From positions 8,511,024 through 8,575,023 of the forward strand of contig NC_051441.1 in assembly GCF_001649575.2 (NCBI RefSeq): a DNA stretch of 64,000 nucleotides. Direction: 5' to 3'. The notes under the pieces are model-generated. The model had not been told where the DNA came from. It saw only the letters and a program-made list of their open reading frames with translations, and searched no databases. Within the stretch, counting starts at the first letter, position 1, and each line of letters starts with the position of its first letter. Below are positions 39,618 to 51,622 of the stretch, piece after piece. The translations under genes were made by a program, and so were the position numbers. The DNA is from Kryptolebias marmoratus (taxonomy: Eukaryota; Chordata; Actinopteri; Cyprinodontiformes; Rivulidae).

Positions 39618-42462
39618 TTGCAGGAAACAGAGTCAACATACATATAAATGTTGTTCCAAGTATTTTACAAGCTGTTTTAAATTTGGTGGCCCTCCCACTG
39701 TCTGTCAGACCCACCTGTAGACTCTTTTTTTGGCTACGCCACCGGTGCGCACTAAACTGGGGCACACAATTTACCACCTTCGGCTTGTAGTTTGGACTAA
39801 TTACATCTACGGAACAGATGCCCTGATCAGGTTGGTTTTGCGAAAGAATAAAAAAACAAAAGTTGAGATGTTTCTGATTTTTCTTGTGCCTGCTAGCCTC
39901 TGGAACAAAAAGTGAAATAAAGCTGCTGTTCTGGTTTGCCAGCTCATTATCACCCTTATGCATGTTTTTATGACATCTCTAGCTCCTGTTTGTGTGAAAA
40001 TAAAGGTTCTGGCTGGCTGCAAAAAGGGTTGCTGCAGGACTGGAGCAGAGAGGGGGGAACATGTAGGCTTACATCCACAATCAGACCTCAAGAGAAAAGC
40101 CTGGCTCCCACTCTCCATCCCACAAACTTTTCCATAATGTAAACCCATCGCTCATTCTTTCAACCCTGTCTTCATTCCAAACCAGGGACATCAGCACCGT
40201 TACCACACAGTGAAAAGCTGGCAACAGCCTTCTCTGTTAAGAAAAACCCTGGGATCTGCAATTCTGGTTGTTTTCCCTTTCAGATGTAATTTCTCAGATT
40301 TATGGCTTCCTTGTTGTACTCATTTGGTGTCACGAGGGCCGTTTAAAACACTTTGTAAAAGCGGTTTTGCAGCTCCTAAAAATTTCAGCGCAACCTTCTC
40401 GGAGCAGCCAAGGTGCAGGTGATGAAAGGACTCGGTTCAGAAATCCTGCAGAGACGGAGAGTGGGTTAATAAGACAGGTTCATAAAGACGGCCCACACAG
40501 TCTCTGAGGGTGGCAGAGAGAGAGAGAGAGTGGATCTCAGGAGGATTTCATTTTACTGAGTTTTCATTGCAGAAGCGTAGCAGATCATCTTGAAAGTCAG
40601 AATTTGTTGTTTCTGCTCAGAGAAAATCAGAGAAAACAGGTTTCTTCAATGATGGATGCACATTTTTACAAAAACAAAAAAGACCTGCTTTGAACAAACA
40701 TGAGATATTCTCATGATCATAAGGAGTAATTATTTATATACATTCATAGTATAAAGCTATTCGAGTTTGAAAAGGATTACATTTCTACCAGTCTCGTTAT
40801 TTTTAAAGAAATGTCAGAGTAAAACTCAGTGGGAGGGTTTAGTTTCAAAATTTTAAAAAGATTTTTGCTTTTCTTCAAATTTTCCTTTTTGGGGGGATGA
40901 ATTAAAGTAAATCAAAAAATTAAATAAAAGTTTGACTTTTTGCTCCTTTAATCTTCTTGTTCTTTCTGTCCTGCTGATTTTCCATTAAAGAACAACAGTC
41001 ACCCAAAAAATGTTCCTAATGTTTTTGCCTGAAATTTTCAATCAGGGTGTTTGTTGTTTTCATGTTTTGTTGTCTTTTAATCAAACAGTTGTCAGCACAA
41101 ACTTCAAGCACTGGAACTGCACAGCTCATATCACATTAGACAGGCTAATATTTTGTCATGTTGATAGTTAATAACCTTCCAAAATTTAATTGAAATAAAC
41201 GGAGAAAGGGAATGAATTTGTGTCTGGACTGAACGAGCATCAGTGAAGTTAATAACTGGATCCCTGATAGATGTTTTCAGCCCTGTCTCTCTGTGGCGAC
41301 CAGGTGATTAGGAGAAAACATCTAAATCAGGATGTATTCTATAAAAAGACAGTCGGACTCAGATATACGCCTCCTATATGATACATTATCTGTCATTACC
41401 GACCAGCAGTATACCGTCACGCTGCGGTTTCTGCTCCAAAACAACCACAGATGATGACTCTAATAAGATGACTTTTTGACACGTTTAACCCAATTAGGTA
41501 ACATCATCATTATCTATAAATAATATGAGCAATATTTGACAACTAAAAAGTTCTGTTTGTCTGCTAAAAGACCTGATTTAGAGATATTCTTAGGCACATT
41601 TGTCTTATTCGCACACAAAAGCAAAGATATTTCTTAGATTTAGTCAACTGAACGACAGTACATCAGGAATATTTTTATTTTATACTAAACATGAAGTCAG
41701 AATGAGTCATGACTCAAATGCTGCCACTTCTCCATGCAGTAAGGAAACCAGCAAACGTGGATAAAATGTTAGTTTTTCTTAGAGCTGATGGATTGAACAT
41801 CATGCTACGAGGGAATAATACCTGAAAGTAAAGAACATGAAGCCACAAACCTACAAGCCAACTCTTCTCACTGGAAAGACTCTTTTTGTTTTTTAAAACA
41901 ATCCTTCTCATTGTCCTTGTGGAAGCACATTCTCCTGTCTTGGAGATTTTAATCCACACTAGTTAACCCATCCTGGTTATGGTTTGTGCCTGAATGATGG
42001 AAGACTTTACGAGGCGTCTAAAACTGAGCTGACTCTGACAGTGTAGGAGTGTAACACTGTCCCCCAGAGGGAAAAGAAGGTCCTGAAAGGAGGAGACATA
42101 ATGCATAAACTGATATAAAATCGAGAGACAGTTTCCTTTTTAGTTCATTAATCTACATTTGGACTGCAATTCCTTAGGTTAAATGACAGGTGAAAAGACA
42201 CTGTGGTTGAAATTTTTTTTAAAATCTGAATCTGTAATGTCGAAAACACTTATTTTTGTGTCTTGTTTTGAAAATCTGTGCAGAAGTTCCTTTCATTTTG
42301 TGTCATGGATGAAGTTAATGTGACTCGTCTTGGACGCCATTTGCCTCCCTTTGACCTTAAATCCATTTTCTGAGTAAGAACAGAACAAGCAGTCCAACAG
42401 CAGCAGGCCGGCGATGACAACAGGAGCCACAGCTTGTCGAGCGAGGCCTTCCTCCGACGTTC
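39618..42462. other. Gene-free interval, right part
   Basis: From the MITE remnant to the slc25a10 stop codon I see no coding gene. A short (AG)n run lies near 40518. The slc25a10 3' UTR must begin at 42462 and run leftward; a minus-strand AATAAA is present at 41674-41679, about 785 bases after the stop. I cannot tell whether it is used. Confidence 0.5.
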
Positions 42463-45400
42463 TTAGGTGACGACCACCAGACCAAAATGCTGCTTCAGCT
42501 GCTCAAGGAATATGAAAGTGAAGACTGTTTGGGGGATGAGGCGAATGGCTGCAGGAACGAGACCCTGGACAGGAATGGAGTCCTTATTAAAGAATCGCGG
42601 TAGTGACCGAAGGAAAGGAACGCAGGACGGCGTGTCTTTGTGTTATGAGCATCAAGGATGACATTTACCTTGTAGAAAGCCTTCGGGCCAAGCTTTGCTG
42701 TTTCTGTCAGACAGTGAAGCACGCTCTGTAACAAAAACACAGAAGGAATACACAAGAGGCCTGACAAGCTGAATAACTGAACCCAGAGCGAATACATAAA
42801 ACATTCATGTTAGAGCGATGAGAAGAGAAGCCACTGATTCGCTTTAACTTAACTGAGCCTCACAGAAAACTAAACTAAACAAACATTACAATCTGACTTA
42901 ATGTGTGACATGGCAAAACTGCACTTTCAGTTGTTTAATTAAACAGTTTGTGGGACAAAATTACAGTCTAACAAACAGTTTTAAAGTCCAAATAAAGCTG
43001 AAAATGTATTAACCCTTGTGAGTTTGTTACATTATGTTACCAACATACATACAACCTTAAACAAAACAAACTGCAAATACTCAAATGTTATAAAAGAAAC
43101 TGTTCAAAAATGCACAAAAAATAATAATAATAATACCATAATATTCCTCATTATAACCAGGGTCAGTGAACCTCCAACAATAAACTGTAGCAGAATAACA
43201 AATGATGGGATGATTTGGACAAAAAAAACTCACTCTGTATTCCAGCTTTGAGTTCATTATTCTTGTTTTGACAACATCAAGTGGTTGACACAGGATTATC
43301 GCACAACCGCCCTGAGAAGAGAAACAAAACGGAGGAGGAGGCTTATTTTTATCATTTTTTCTTTTATTTTAAATACATATTGTGACAAATAGAAGTCACT
43401 TACCGCGAACACACTGGCCAGAAAGTGAGTAAGGATGTTATCAGTGAAATAACCTGTGGCCAGAACCAGCTGTTTGGACTGGTCATAACAGGACAGCTGC
43501 AGAGTCAAAGTACACACAGTGTATTTATACACACAGTGTTGTGGTACAGCAGCAGGTTGTGATGCTGCAGTCTGCTGAAAAAGGTGAAACTGGACTTTAC
43601 CTGTCCGATAGAAACCAGAGCTCCTCGAACTGAAGCCATAGTAGCTCCAGAGAATAATTTAAAGATTCCTTCTATATCAGAAACAGAGAACATCCTTAGA
43701 TAATATTAGAAACCTTAAAAGTTTAAAACCAAAAATAATCATTCACTGATTTTCTTTTGGCCAAATATCTCATATGATTCAGATTTTCTTTTCCTAGCAA
43801 CAGCTCATCTTTTAGAGCTCTGAAAACAAATCACTTTTTGTTCATTTTTAGCAGAACTCTTCCTGCGAAGGAACAAAAGAAAGGAAACCACTTTACCTTT
43901 AATGACAAATTATCTCACCTTCCTTCCAAACACGTAGCAGTCCATCAAGCACATGAGCGTAGCTGTGGGTTAAAAGAACGTCCAATAATGTGGCTTTTTT
44001 ACATGAAAAGCTGTGTAATTGTCTGTAATTATGGAGGATACAGGATGTAGTCCTACTTTGACAGGTTCTTACTTTCTTCTGAGCTCTGCCGGCAGCTTGA
44101 CATCGTTTTGCATTCTGCATGATGGGAGAGTGAAAGATTTTAAAACCAAGTCGGCGTCAGCAGGAATTATCCTCACAGTGACTATCTTGGTTCTGAGTTA
44201 AAGTTGAATGGCACATTTAAGATGGGCTGAATGTCTTTCATAAATGAATCCTGTTAGCTCACCGGACGTTCACCAAGTCAGCTGGGGTCCCAATTAAACC
44301 TCCGGCAAACCCTGGTGCAGAAAATACATCCCAAAATAAACATTTTGAGTAAACTGAGTAGGGTTAAAATGTGTCATAGTTCATACCTCCGAATGCACCA
44401 AGCAGGACTTTCTGATAGAAAGGCATTAAAGTTTTGTTTTCTCTGTTTATTCTGTCCCTGATTGTCTCATAAATGGCAAACCGTGACAGAGAATATGTCA
44501 TCTACGGGGGGAAAACAAACAAATGAAAACATGAATGTATGAGGAAGGTGCAATAAAACATGTCTGAGTCTGTGTTTTGTACCTGGCGGCAGAGGGAAGC
44601 ACTGAGGCCGCTGTAGAGCGCCAGATAACCTTCTCTTCTCACCACGTTCACGGTCATCCCGATCATCCTCAGCCTCACCTCCTGCTGCGTCTGTAAGTGC
44701 ACCTGGAAATGACAGACAGGACAGAGAGGCCGTCGCACCTGAACCGACAGCCGCTGCACATCTGTACAGGTGTTAGTTCACAAGAAAAACACTGACCCAG
44801 CCCTAAACAGGCGCCAGAATCTGTTAATGAAACAAAACAGCTTGAAAGAGTTTTTAATAAAAAATGCTGCAACTGAGCAATACCAGCCCATGAAACTGAT
44901 TTTGGTTTGTTTTTGTTTTTAATTGATGAAACTTTAAACCTCCACATGTAACATTTATTATAATCCATCTAATGTAGAGATATTGCTGTCACAGTCTGTT
45001 CATTTTTGATTTTAGGTTAAATACTTGATTTGGTTTTTATATTTTTGAGTTTTTGGTCATTTAGTTATCTTCTTGATTTTGTTTGTGTCATCGTTCCCAC
45101 TAGGTGTCTTTCATTGTCCTTCCTTCCAGCTCCTCACACTCCACCTGTTTTGTTAGTAATCAGCACATGTGTTGTTGTTCAGTAATCACCTTTCTAAGCA
45201 CATAAGCTCACTTCTTCTGTCAGATTCATTAGCTTACATTTGTTTGCCTTCGTAAACTTAATAAAAGGTTTGATTTTTCTTTCCTGAGACTGCCTCCTCC
45301 TGTATTTACTGCGTTCACACATCATCCAGCAAATTTTGAAAATAAATGGAAAAATATATTGCGCTTAAACAGTCCTTGGCAAAACAATGTAATACTATTT

Positions 45401-45632
45401 ACATTTTTTAAAATCATTTTCCAAATGCTTCTGTCCAAAACACCAGCACATATCAGTGAGGCCCACAAACATCCATTTTTTAATCTTGTGATGGCAAAAG
45501 AAGTGCGTTGAAAAAGTACAGCTGCCATTATTGTTACCTTACCTTAATCAAATCCAGAGGGTGGGTTAAGCAAGCAGCTGCGCTAGAAGAGACTCCACCA
45601 AAATACCAGCGAGAAATACGATTTTCCTGCAT
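42463..45632 (-). CDS. slc25a10: Mitochondrial dicarboxylate carrier, 11 coding exons
   Basis: In transcript order the exons are 45632-45543, 44702-44583, 44501-44387, 44311-44263, 44114-44073, 43962-43919, 43671-43601, 43496-43404, 43311-43234, 42725-42669 and 42564-42463. All junctions are GT-AG and in phase, giving 286 residues (human 287). The protein is an inner-membrane carrier that exchanges malate or succinate for phosphate or thiosulfate. Three tandem halves each show the carrier signature: THPLDLIK, GTPADLVNVR and CQPLDVVKTR. RISRWYFGG near the N-terminus and FSGATMASVRGALVSIGQLS match vertebrate SLC25A10 closely. It lies tail to tail with gcgr across the gene-free interval and about 3.2 kb downstream of mrpl12 on the same strand. 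The start ATG is followed at once by CAG|GAA after a pyrimidine tract, so an upstream exon carrying the true start cannot be fully excluded, though length and human alignment favour this ATG. Confidence 0.96.
45025..45310 (+). repeat. Probable dispersed retroelement 3' end
   Basis: This lies just upstream of the slc25a10 intron-1 donor, on the opposite strand. It has the make-up of common fish retroelement tails: CTCCTCACACTCCACCTG, GTTAGTAATCAGCAC, then TTAATAAAAGGTTTG and GACTGCCTCCTCCTGTATTT. I recall this pattern from many teleost intergenic regions but cannot name the family. The boundaries are approximate. Confidence 0.4.
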
Positions 45633-46138
45633 GTTGTAGGAGAAACAAACTCCAGCAGGTGAGACGTTGCTGTTCATGATAAATATAGTGCAGGTAGGCG
45701 AAATCAGTGTCAGCTCATCTTTACAGAAATCTGATTTTTGATTAAAAGATGGACACTTTGGAAGAATCACATGGCCGAGTTTAGCCGCCTCGGTCCTTAC
45801 TCAACGTTTCTGAGCCAAGAAAAGGAGTGCAGCTGGTTTGTGGGAGGGAGACTATGTGACTCGTACAAAAATAGCTCGGCTGCTGTTATAGTTTTGTGAA
45901 TACAGCGTGCCAGCATCCTGGGAATAAAGTTTAAAGAGTATGTGTCAAAATTAAAGCACCACCTGTGTTGTAAAAAAGGTCGTAAGGTTCTTAAATTCAA
46001 GCAAGACTTAATTTTTAATTATTTTTAAAGCATGCATTTGTATTAAGAGATGTTTTTAGCAGAAGTTTCTACTTGTTTGGTGACTTTTTTCTGACTGAAA
46101 TGAGTGCTGCAATAAAGTATGAATGGGCAGCCTGAGAT

Positions 46139-46219
<81 letters not shown>

Positions 46220-46676
46220 TACTAAGGAGTATCCTGGGAGGGAGGGGGATTCTTGACAGATGATAGAAACAGTAACTGGACACCTTCCCCGAGTCCGAGC
46301 AAACCAAGATGTGAGCAAACGCTTCAGATATGCAGGATCAAGAGGCTGCAGAATTCACTTTCTGTCCTGTAGATATCATATAAACTCATTTTATCAAGAC
46401 TTTTGGCTAAAACTTATGCCAACAACATGGGGGTGGAAATAAATCCTCCCTTTGAGAGAATACTTGATGTAGAGTAAACCTTATGACCAAACTTTAGTAG
46501 TTGATCTGCAGCTGACAAAGCTGAAGGTAATGATTCAGTCCTGAATTTTTGCAACAGTCTGATGAAAGAAAGGCCAAACCTTAATTTGTTAACTGGGAAT
46601 AATCAAACTCAAAGCAGAGATAGTTATGATAAAAAGGAGAATAAATCCTACATTCATGTGTTGTATTTGTTGTAAT
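45633..46676. other. Upstream flank of slc25a10
   Basis: This is expected to hold the 5' UTR and promoter of slc25a10, but I see no TATA box or GC-rich core that decides the start site. It contains the long GT microsatellite listed separately. The open frames crossing it are artefacts of that repeat. Confidence 0.45.
46143..46217. repeat. (GT)n microsatellite, about 37 units
   Basis: A perfect 75-base GT run lies about 510 bases upstream of the slc25a10 start. Such long perfect runs are highly length-variable and can form Z-DNA. Its two reverse frames read as His-Thr strings and are not genes. Confidence 0.98.
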
Positions 46677-46904
46677 TTATAATTCTTTCTCGCCGCTCTC
46701 CGGAGTGATGCTACAGATCAGTGTGAAACCATCATCTCCATCACAGCAGGCGGTCAGAGCACCTCTCACCACGGCTGAACTCCTCTGAGTTTTCTCGGTT
46801 GCGAGGAAATGGATTGACTGTGATACGTGTTTCTCTGAAAAGTTTTTGATGTCGTTCGAGGTTCTTGTCTTCTCGAGTTTCGCTCCTGCTTCGGTTCTTT
46901 TCAC
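46677..46904 (-). other. Unassigned 75-codon open frame with coding-like texture
   Basis: The minus-strand frame reads through a locally GC- and CpG-richer patch and ends CCDGDDGFTLICSITPESG plus six residues before a stop. Codon choice (GTG, CTG, GCC, GAG, GGC) looks more coding-like than the neighbourhood. I recognise no domain. It could be an upstream exon or promoter of slc25a10, a small unknown gene, or chance. On the plus strand the same patch leads to an ATG at 46935 with a GTAAAG donor 38 bases later. Confidence 0.25.
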
Positions 46905-48690
46905 TTATTCAGCATTTGGTTGGAGCTCAGTGACATGGCGTGTTGCTGGGGGCCTCCTCCTGTCACTCCAGGTAAAGTCAAACCAAACTAAAGATGTAAA
47001 TGAATTCACAGACTGGGAGGAATCTGAAAGGAGCACTGTTACTTTTTATTAATAACACCTGTTTGACCCTGTAATACTAGTTAAACTGTGGCCATAAAAT
47101 TATACTGACTTAACAGGAGGAAGACGTTTTATTGTCTGAAGGAGGAGGATGTACACTTTAAAATTTATACTTAGCAGAAAATTCAATTTAATGTTTTTAA
47201 ATAACTGTCAGCTTTATTTTTAACCATCCTCCCTCTGGTCTTCATCTTCCTCCTCCTCATCTTCCTTCATTAACATCCTGAATAAGTTATCTAAAATATT
47301 TTTTTATTATCCATTATTTTAAGCTATTCTGAGTTTAAATTTATGCTATTTAAAATGTTATGGATGAATTTGTAATGCAGTTGTTGCCTTTTAATAGATA
47401 CTATCTTTAAAACTTAAAATATTTACTTATATTTTTTACATTTATTATGACGTTTCATGATTTAATTAAACTGTGATGCTTTCTTCACGTTCCTTACACA
47501 TTACAGCCAAAATAAAAATAAAAAAACATCCACCTCTAATGAAGCTGTGGGCCAATGTGTGGCACCAAAGGCAAACATAATTATTTAATGTCTTTTAAGT
47601 TAAAAAACTATTTTGCTGAATCTTAAAAAGTTGAAAGGAGTTCATAATAAATCAATCCAGTTTCAAAGGTTCCTGTTTCTTTGGATCACCCACACGAACT
47701 GAATCTAAACATTTCAGCCACATTTTGTCCGTCTAAATGTGGAGCACACACACCGCCTGGTGGCGATTTGAAAACCATGCAGAACTCGTCACGAACACGG
47801 CTGTAATTTAATGTGTGCACTCAGGCTTAGGCGTTCAAATTTAATTAAATCAAAGATGTAAAACATTTAACAGTGTTTACTGATCTCTAATGAGGAGCAT
47901 CATAAAATAGTTGGAAAGAGTGAAAAGATAACACCCTTAAAGCTGCTTTTGTTTCATTACAATTCAGCAAAAAGAGCCATTTTAATAGCTTTTCTCCCAA
48001 ATAGTTACTCAGAAAACAGCTGTTAAGGGTAAAAATTAATTTTAAAAAGACAAGTTTAAATGGAATAACTTGCCTGCTTAATGCAAATGTTCATTTTATT
48101 ATTCTGTACACTTTTAAAAACTTCTAGTTTTACTTGTCAGTATTCTAATAAGCATTAATTTTCTTTGCAAACCATAAAATTAGTTTGATTTTAAGAAAGC
48201 TACTTTAGTTCATACTGACATTAAAACTATAATTCTTTGATGAGACACTACTGCTTTCAGTAACAAAAAGCCATTTCTTTTTAAATGTGAATGTTCATCC
48301 ATTTTTAGGTAAACTGAAGCATGCACCACCATGCAAGAGAAGATGAAATAAGGACGTCTCACTTTTATTGTATTAACATTTCTATGAGGAACATATGGAC
48401 TCTGTGCTGTTATCTGCTGAAATACAACATCTGGTGTCCTTTAACATCTGTAACCACAGTCCTACAGCTCAAACTTTTTTTCAGTGAAAAGTTTACCACC
48501 TTCACAGAATTGCTCCGGCACGCAGGCCGACATATCTGCAGCTCGTGTGCTGTACAGATATCAGACAGATGAGGCCACAGGCAAACAGAGCGGAGGTCAT
48601 TCATCTGGAGAGTTCAGTCTGAAGCTGCACCACAGCATCTGACGCTGCTAAAAGATGGTAAGAATTAAAAAAAAGGCATTTTTTGTTTCC
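46905..48690. other. slc25a10-mrpl12 spacer, nothing recognised
   Basis: AT-rich DNA with a pyrimidine-rich patch near 47225-47270. No exon, known repeat or RNA gene was identified. The mrpl12 3' end marks its right border. Confidence 0.5.
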
Positions 48691-48696
48691 TTTATT
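48691..48696 (-). terminator. Polyadenylation signal of mrpl12
   Basis: A minus-strand AATAAA lies 95 bases after the mrpl12 stop codon, at the spacing expected for a short 3' UTR. It is the first such hexamer downstream. Confidence 0.65.
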
Positions 48697-48791
48697 TTTT
48701 AGGATCCTTTTCTCTTCATTGTTTTATATAAAAAAGAACACAGTAATATGAAGAACTTAGAGAATGACCAACAGAGCGGCAGAATACAGGT

Positions 48792-51319
48792 CTACTCCAA
48801 CACCACGGTGCCTCCTGCTGCCTCCAGGGCGGCTTTTAGTTTCTCTGCTTCGTCCTTGGCTGCATTAGCCCGGATTTCCTGAGGGAGAGACTCCACTAGC
48901 TTCTTAGCCTGATCAAAGGGGAAACAGAGAAAACAAGACAGTGGGCAACGCAAAACTGCAACACCGATTGACAATTACGATCAAGTTTCCACAGACATTT
49001 ACAACTTCTAATCCTTCTCACCACTTAGCTCAGCACCTTTGCTTTAATACAAAGAGCAAACTCAAAGTAATAAGCAAATGTTTTTAGATCAAAAACGGGT
49101 TTAGAAGTGATCAGATTATTGTAAAGAGATGCATGACTGAAAAGAAGCCCAATATTGCTGCTCATCTAATGCTAACAGGAAAAAAAGATCCCTTCAAACA
49201 GCTGGACAGATGTCACTCACCTGCACCAGGTTCAAGCCGTGGATGCAGTTCTTTACTTCCTTTATAAGCTTTACTTTATCTTCTGCTTTTAATTCTATCA
49301 GCTTTACTACGAAGTGCGTTTTCTCCTTTTTAACTGGTGCCTCCTCCTCCTCTTCTGTGGCCTTTTTACAAAAAAAAGAAAACAGTAATGCACACACTGT
49401 AGCTTCCTGTTAGCCACAATAACAGATAGTTGCTCTTTTTAAGGCTGATTTTAAGGGGGTTTTTCTGTCGTTGTGACTTTGTTTTAAAGCAGCCGGTGAA
49501 ATATTTGTACCTGAGCTGCAGACACAGCTCCTCCGGCCATTGCCCCCATCGGCATCATTCCAACATCCTGAATGTTTAGAGTTTTCTGTGAACAAAATGA
49601 AGAAAATCATCTCTGGACAACATAAGCTTAAACGTCCATTTTAAAACATGACTTAGACTGAGTACTATGATATTATCAGGATTTCTCCCAAACCTTGAGG
49701 AGCTCGTTGAGGTCCGACACCTCTAACAAGGTGAGGCCAGATATGTCGCTGACGAGCTGCTGGATTTTCGGAGAATACTGTTTGGGTTCTCCGTCTAGTT
49801 GGGGCGTGGCGATGGTGTCTGATCGGCTGGCCGCGCTGGTCTGCAGCAGTCTGAGAGTACACGAGGCCGGGGCCTGCTGCTGAAGCTGTTGGCTGAAAAT
49901 TTCAAAGAGAGTTCATTTAATTACTGCATCTGGTCATCGTTTGAAGATGGGACGCAGGGTCACCTATTAATCAGATGAAACATGGAATCTGACGCAATAC
50001 AAGTCAATATTTCTTGGTTTTAGGGGCTGCAAATTTTACTTTATTGAGCAAATTTGAGCCAGGTTTTCCTGACTACAATTACTAACCAAAAAATATAACC
50101 ACACAGCAAATATTATAATAATTGTTAGCTGCCTCAAAAAGAGAACAAACACAGGAAGAGTCCTGAAAAGTAAAAAGCTACAAAAGAACGTGTTTTTAAT
50201 ATCCACACTTTACTACAATTTTGTTTAATATTGTAAAAGGCTGCATCTGGTTGATTTCATGTATTTTAAAACGTGCAACTTCTGGTTATTTCAAATATAA
50301 AAAAAACAAAATCCCATTCCTTGAACGTGACATTTGAGGTCAAGAGGAAAAACTTATTTAAGACAACAAACAGCACATTTGGAACATCTGATTTAATTAA
50401 TTTTTTCTTATTGGATAACAAAATTACAACCTTAGAGGCTCATGTTCTTCTTCTTTAATTTGCAGCAGTGTTGACACCTCAAGGTGTGTTACTGCCCTCC
50501 ACAGGTGAAACATTAAACTAAGTTTCTAAGTTTATATTATTAAAAACAGCTTAGATTCATATAAGAAGTGAATCAGTATCTGTAGAACCATGAGGAGCAA
50601 GAAACCTAACAGAGAAAACACCAAACTTAATATCTTTTCCAACTAGTTTGAAATAGTAATTTAAACCACAATGACCCAGTCTTGACCTAGTTAACTTTAC
50701 TACATATTTGTGTTTTCGAGGATATTTTATGAATTACTCAATTATATAAATTTACTATGGGATTCAACCGTATTTCACTGTTTTATGCAGGCTTAGCTTT
50801 GCTATTATCCCAGAAATCCACATAAAGCGAACAGCTGCACCAACCCTGCTTAGTATTGAAAAAACGAGATAAGTTTTTTGAAGAGCACTTCCTTTCTTTT
50901 AAAGACATCTGTGCAAAGAATTGCAGATAATAACACGATAGTAAACATAGTAATACCGTCAATAACTCGTTTGCAGGTTTTATAATGAGCTGGTTGTTCA
51001 AAAACACCAAATCTTGCTCCTTCCTGGAGGCTAACATTACCTGTCGGCTAACCTGAATTAGCTTCTAAAAACACGAAAACCACTTCCGGCTGCAGTCAAA
51101 CAACACCTGCAGCGTTTTATTGGGTTTTAGAGAAAACGACATGTTCTACGTCCAGGACGAGCCGCAGTAGCCGCCGGCTGTCCTTGAAGACGGAGACAGA
51201 GACAAGAGATGCACGGCGGTTCCGGGGTTTTGTTACCGACCGTCGCCGCTCGTCACGTACCGGTGCGTGCGCGCGGCGGCCCGCAGCGCGGTCCGGAGGC
51301 AGCGTCCGGTGCAGTACAT
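48792..51319 (-). CDS. mrpl12: Mitochondrial ribosomal protein L12 (bL12m), 5 exons
   Basis: In transcript order the exons are 51319-51261, 49892-49694, 49585-49511, 49361-49221 and 48908-48792. They encode 196 residues (human 198). The product is the L7/L12 stalk protein of the mitochondrial large ribosomal subunit, which recruits translation GTPases; it is also reported to bind mitochondrial RNA polymerase. The N-terminus [19 protein letters not shown] is Arg-rich with no acidic residue, as expected of a mitochondrial import signal. The dimerisation region holds [20 protein letters not shown]. An Ala/Gly hinge and an acidic stretch ([14 protein letters not shown]) lead to the globular C-terminal domain, with [20 protein letters not shown] and a final GGTVVLE. 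Exon 4 uses an AAG acceptor with an A-rich end (TGTAAAAAG); the nearer CAG would break the frame. Exon 1 is strongly GC-rich. Intron 1 (49893-51260) is AT-rich and holds nothing I recognise. Confidence 0.97.
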
Positions 51320-51526
51320 GCTGGCTTTACCCGGAGCTGCGGGGCCCAGAGTCCAACTAAAACTCAATCAGGTTTCTCACAGTCAGACCCGCTTCCAGTC
51401 TCACTGCTTCAAAGGCACATGGCGTCCTCTCTGCTGCTGACCTACCCACAATGCACTGCACTATTAGGAAACCTACGGGAGCCCATGAGGGACAGTAGAT
51501 ACGAAAACTGAGCTGCGCCTTTTTCC
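51320..51526 (-). promoter_or_regulatory. mrpl12 promoter region
   Basis: This is the DNA immediately upstream of the mrpl12 start codon. CpG density is high from about 51160 through exon 1 and fades here. It contains the Staf/ZNF143-type site listed separately and no TATA box at a convincing distance, which is usual for housekeeping mitochondrial genes. It is bounded on the far side by the GATA microsatellite. Confidence 0.55.
51442..51461 (+). promoter_or_regulatory. Staf/ZNF143-type binding site
   Basis: CTACCCACAATGCACTGCAC fits the long, well-defined Staf/ZNF143 consensus (ACCCA.AATGCA..GC) almost throughout. It sits about 125 bases upstream of the mrpl12 ATG. ZNF143 sites are common in promoters of mitochondrial ribosomal protein genes. 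The match is seen directly; binding is inferred. Confidence 0.6.

Positions 51527-51620
<94 letters not shown>
51527..51620. repeat. (TAGA)n then (GA)n microsatellite
   Basis: About 19 TAGA units are followed by eight or nine GA units, roughly 210 bases upstream of the mrpl12 start codon. One frame reads as a Ser-Ile-Tyr-Leu string on the minus strand; that is an artefact. Confidence 0.98.

Positions 51621-51622
<2 letters not shown>

Noticed and set aside
46043..46318. His-Thr repeat frames
   Set aside because: They are the translation of the GT microsatellite.
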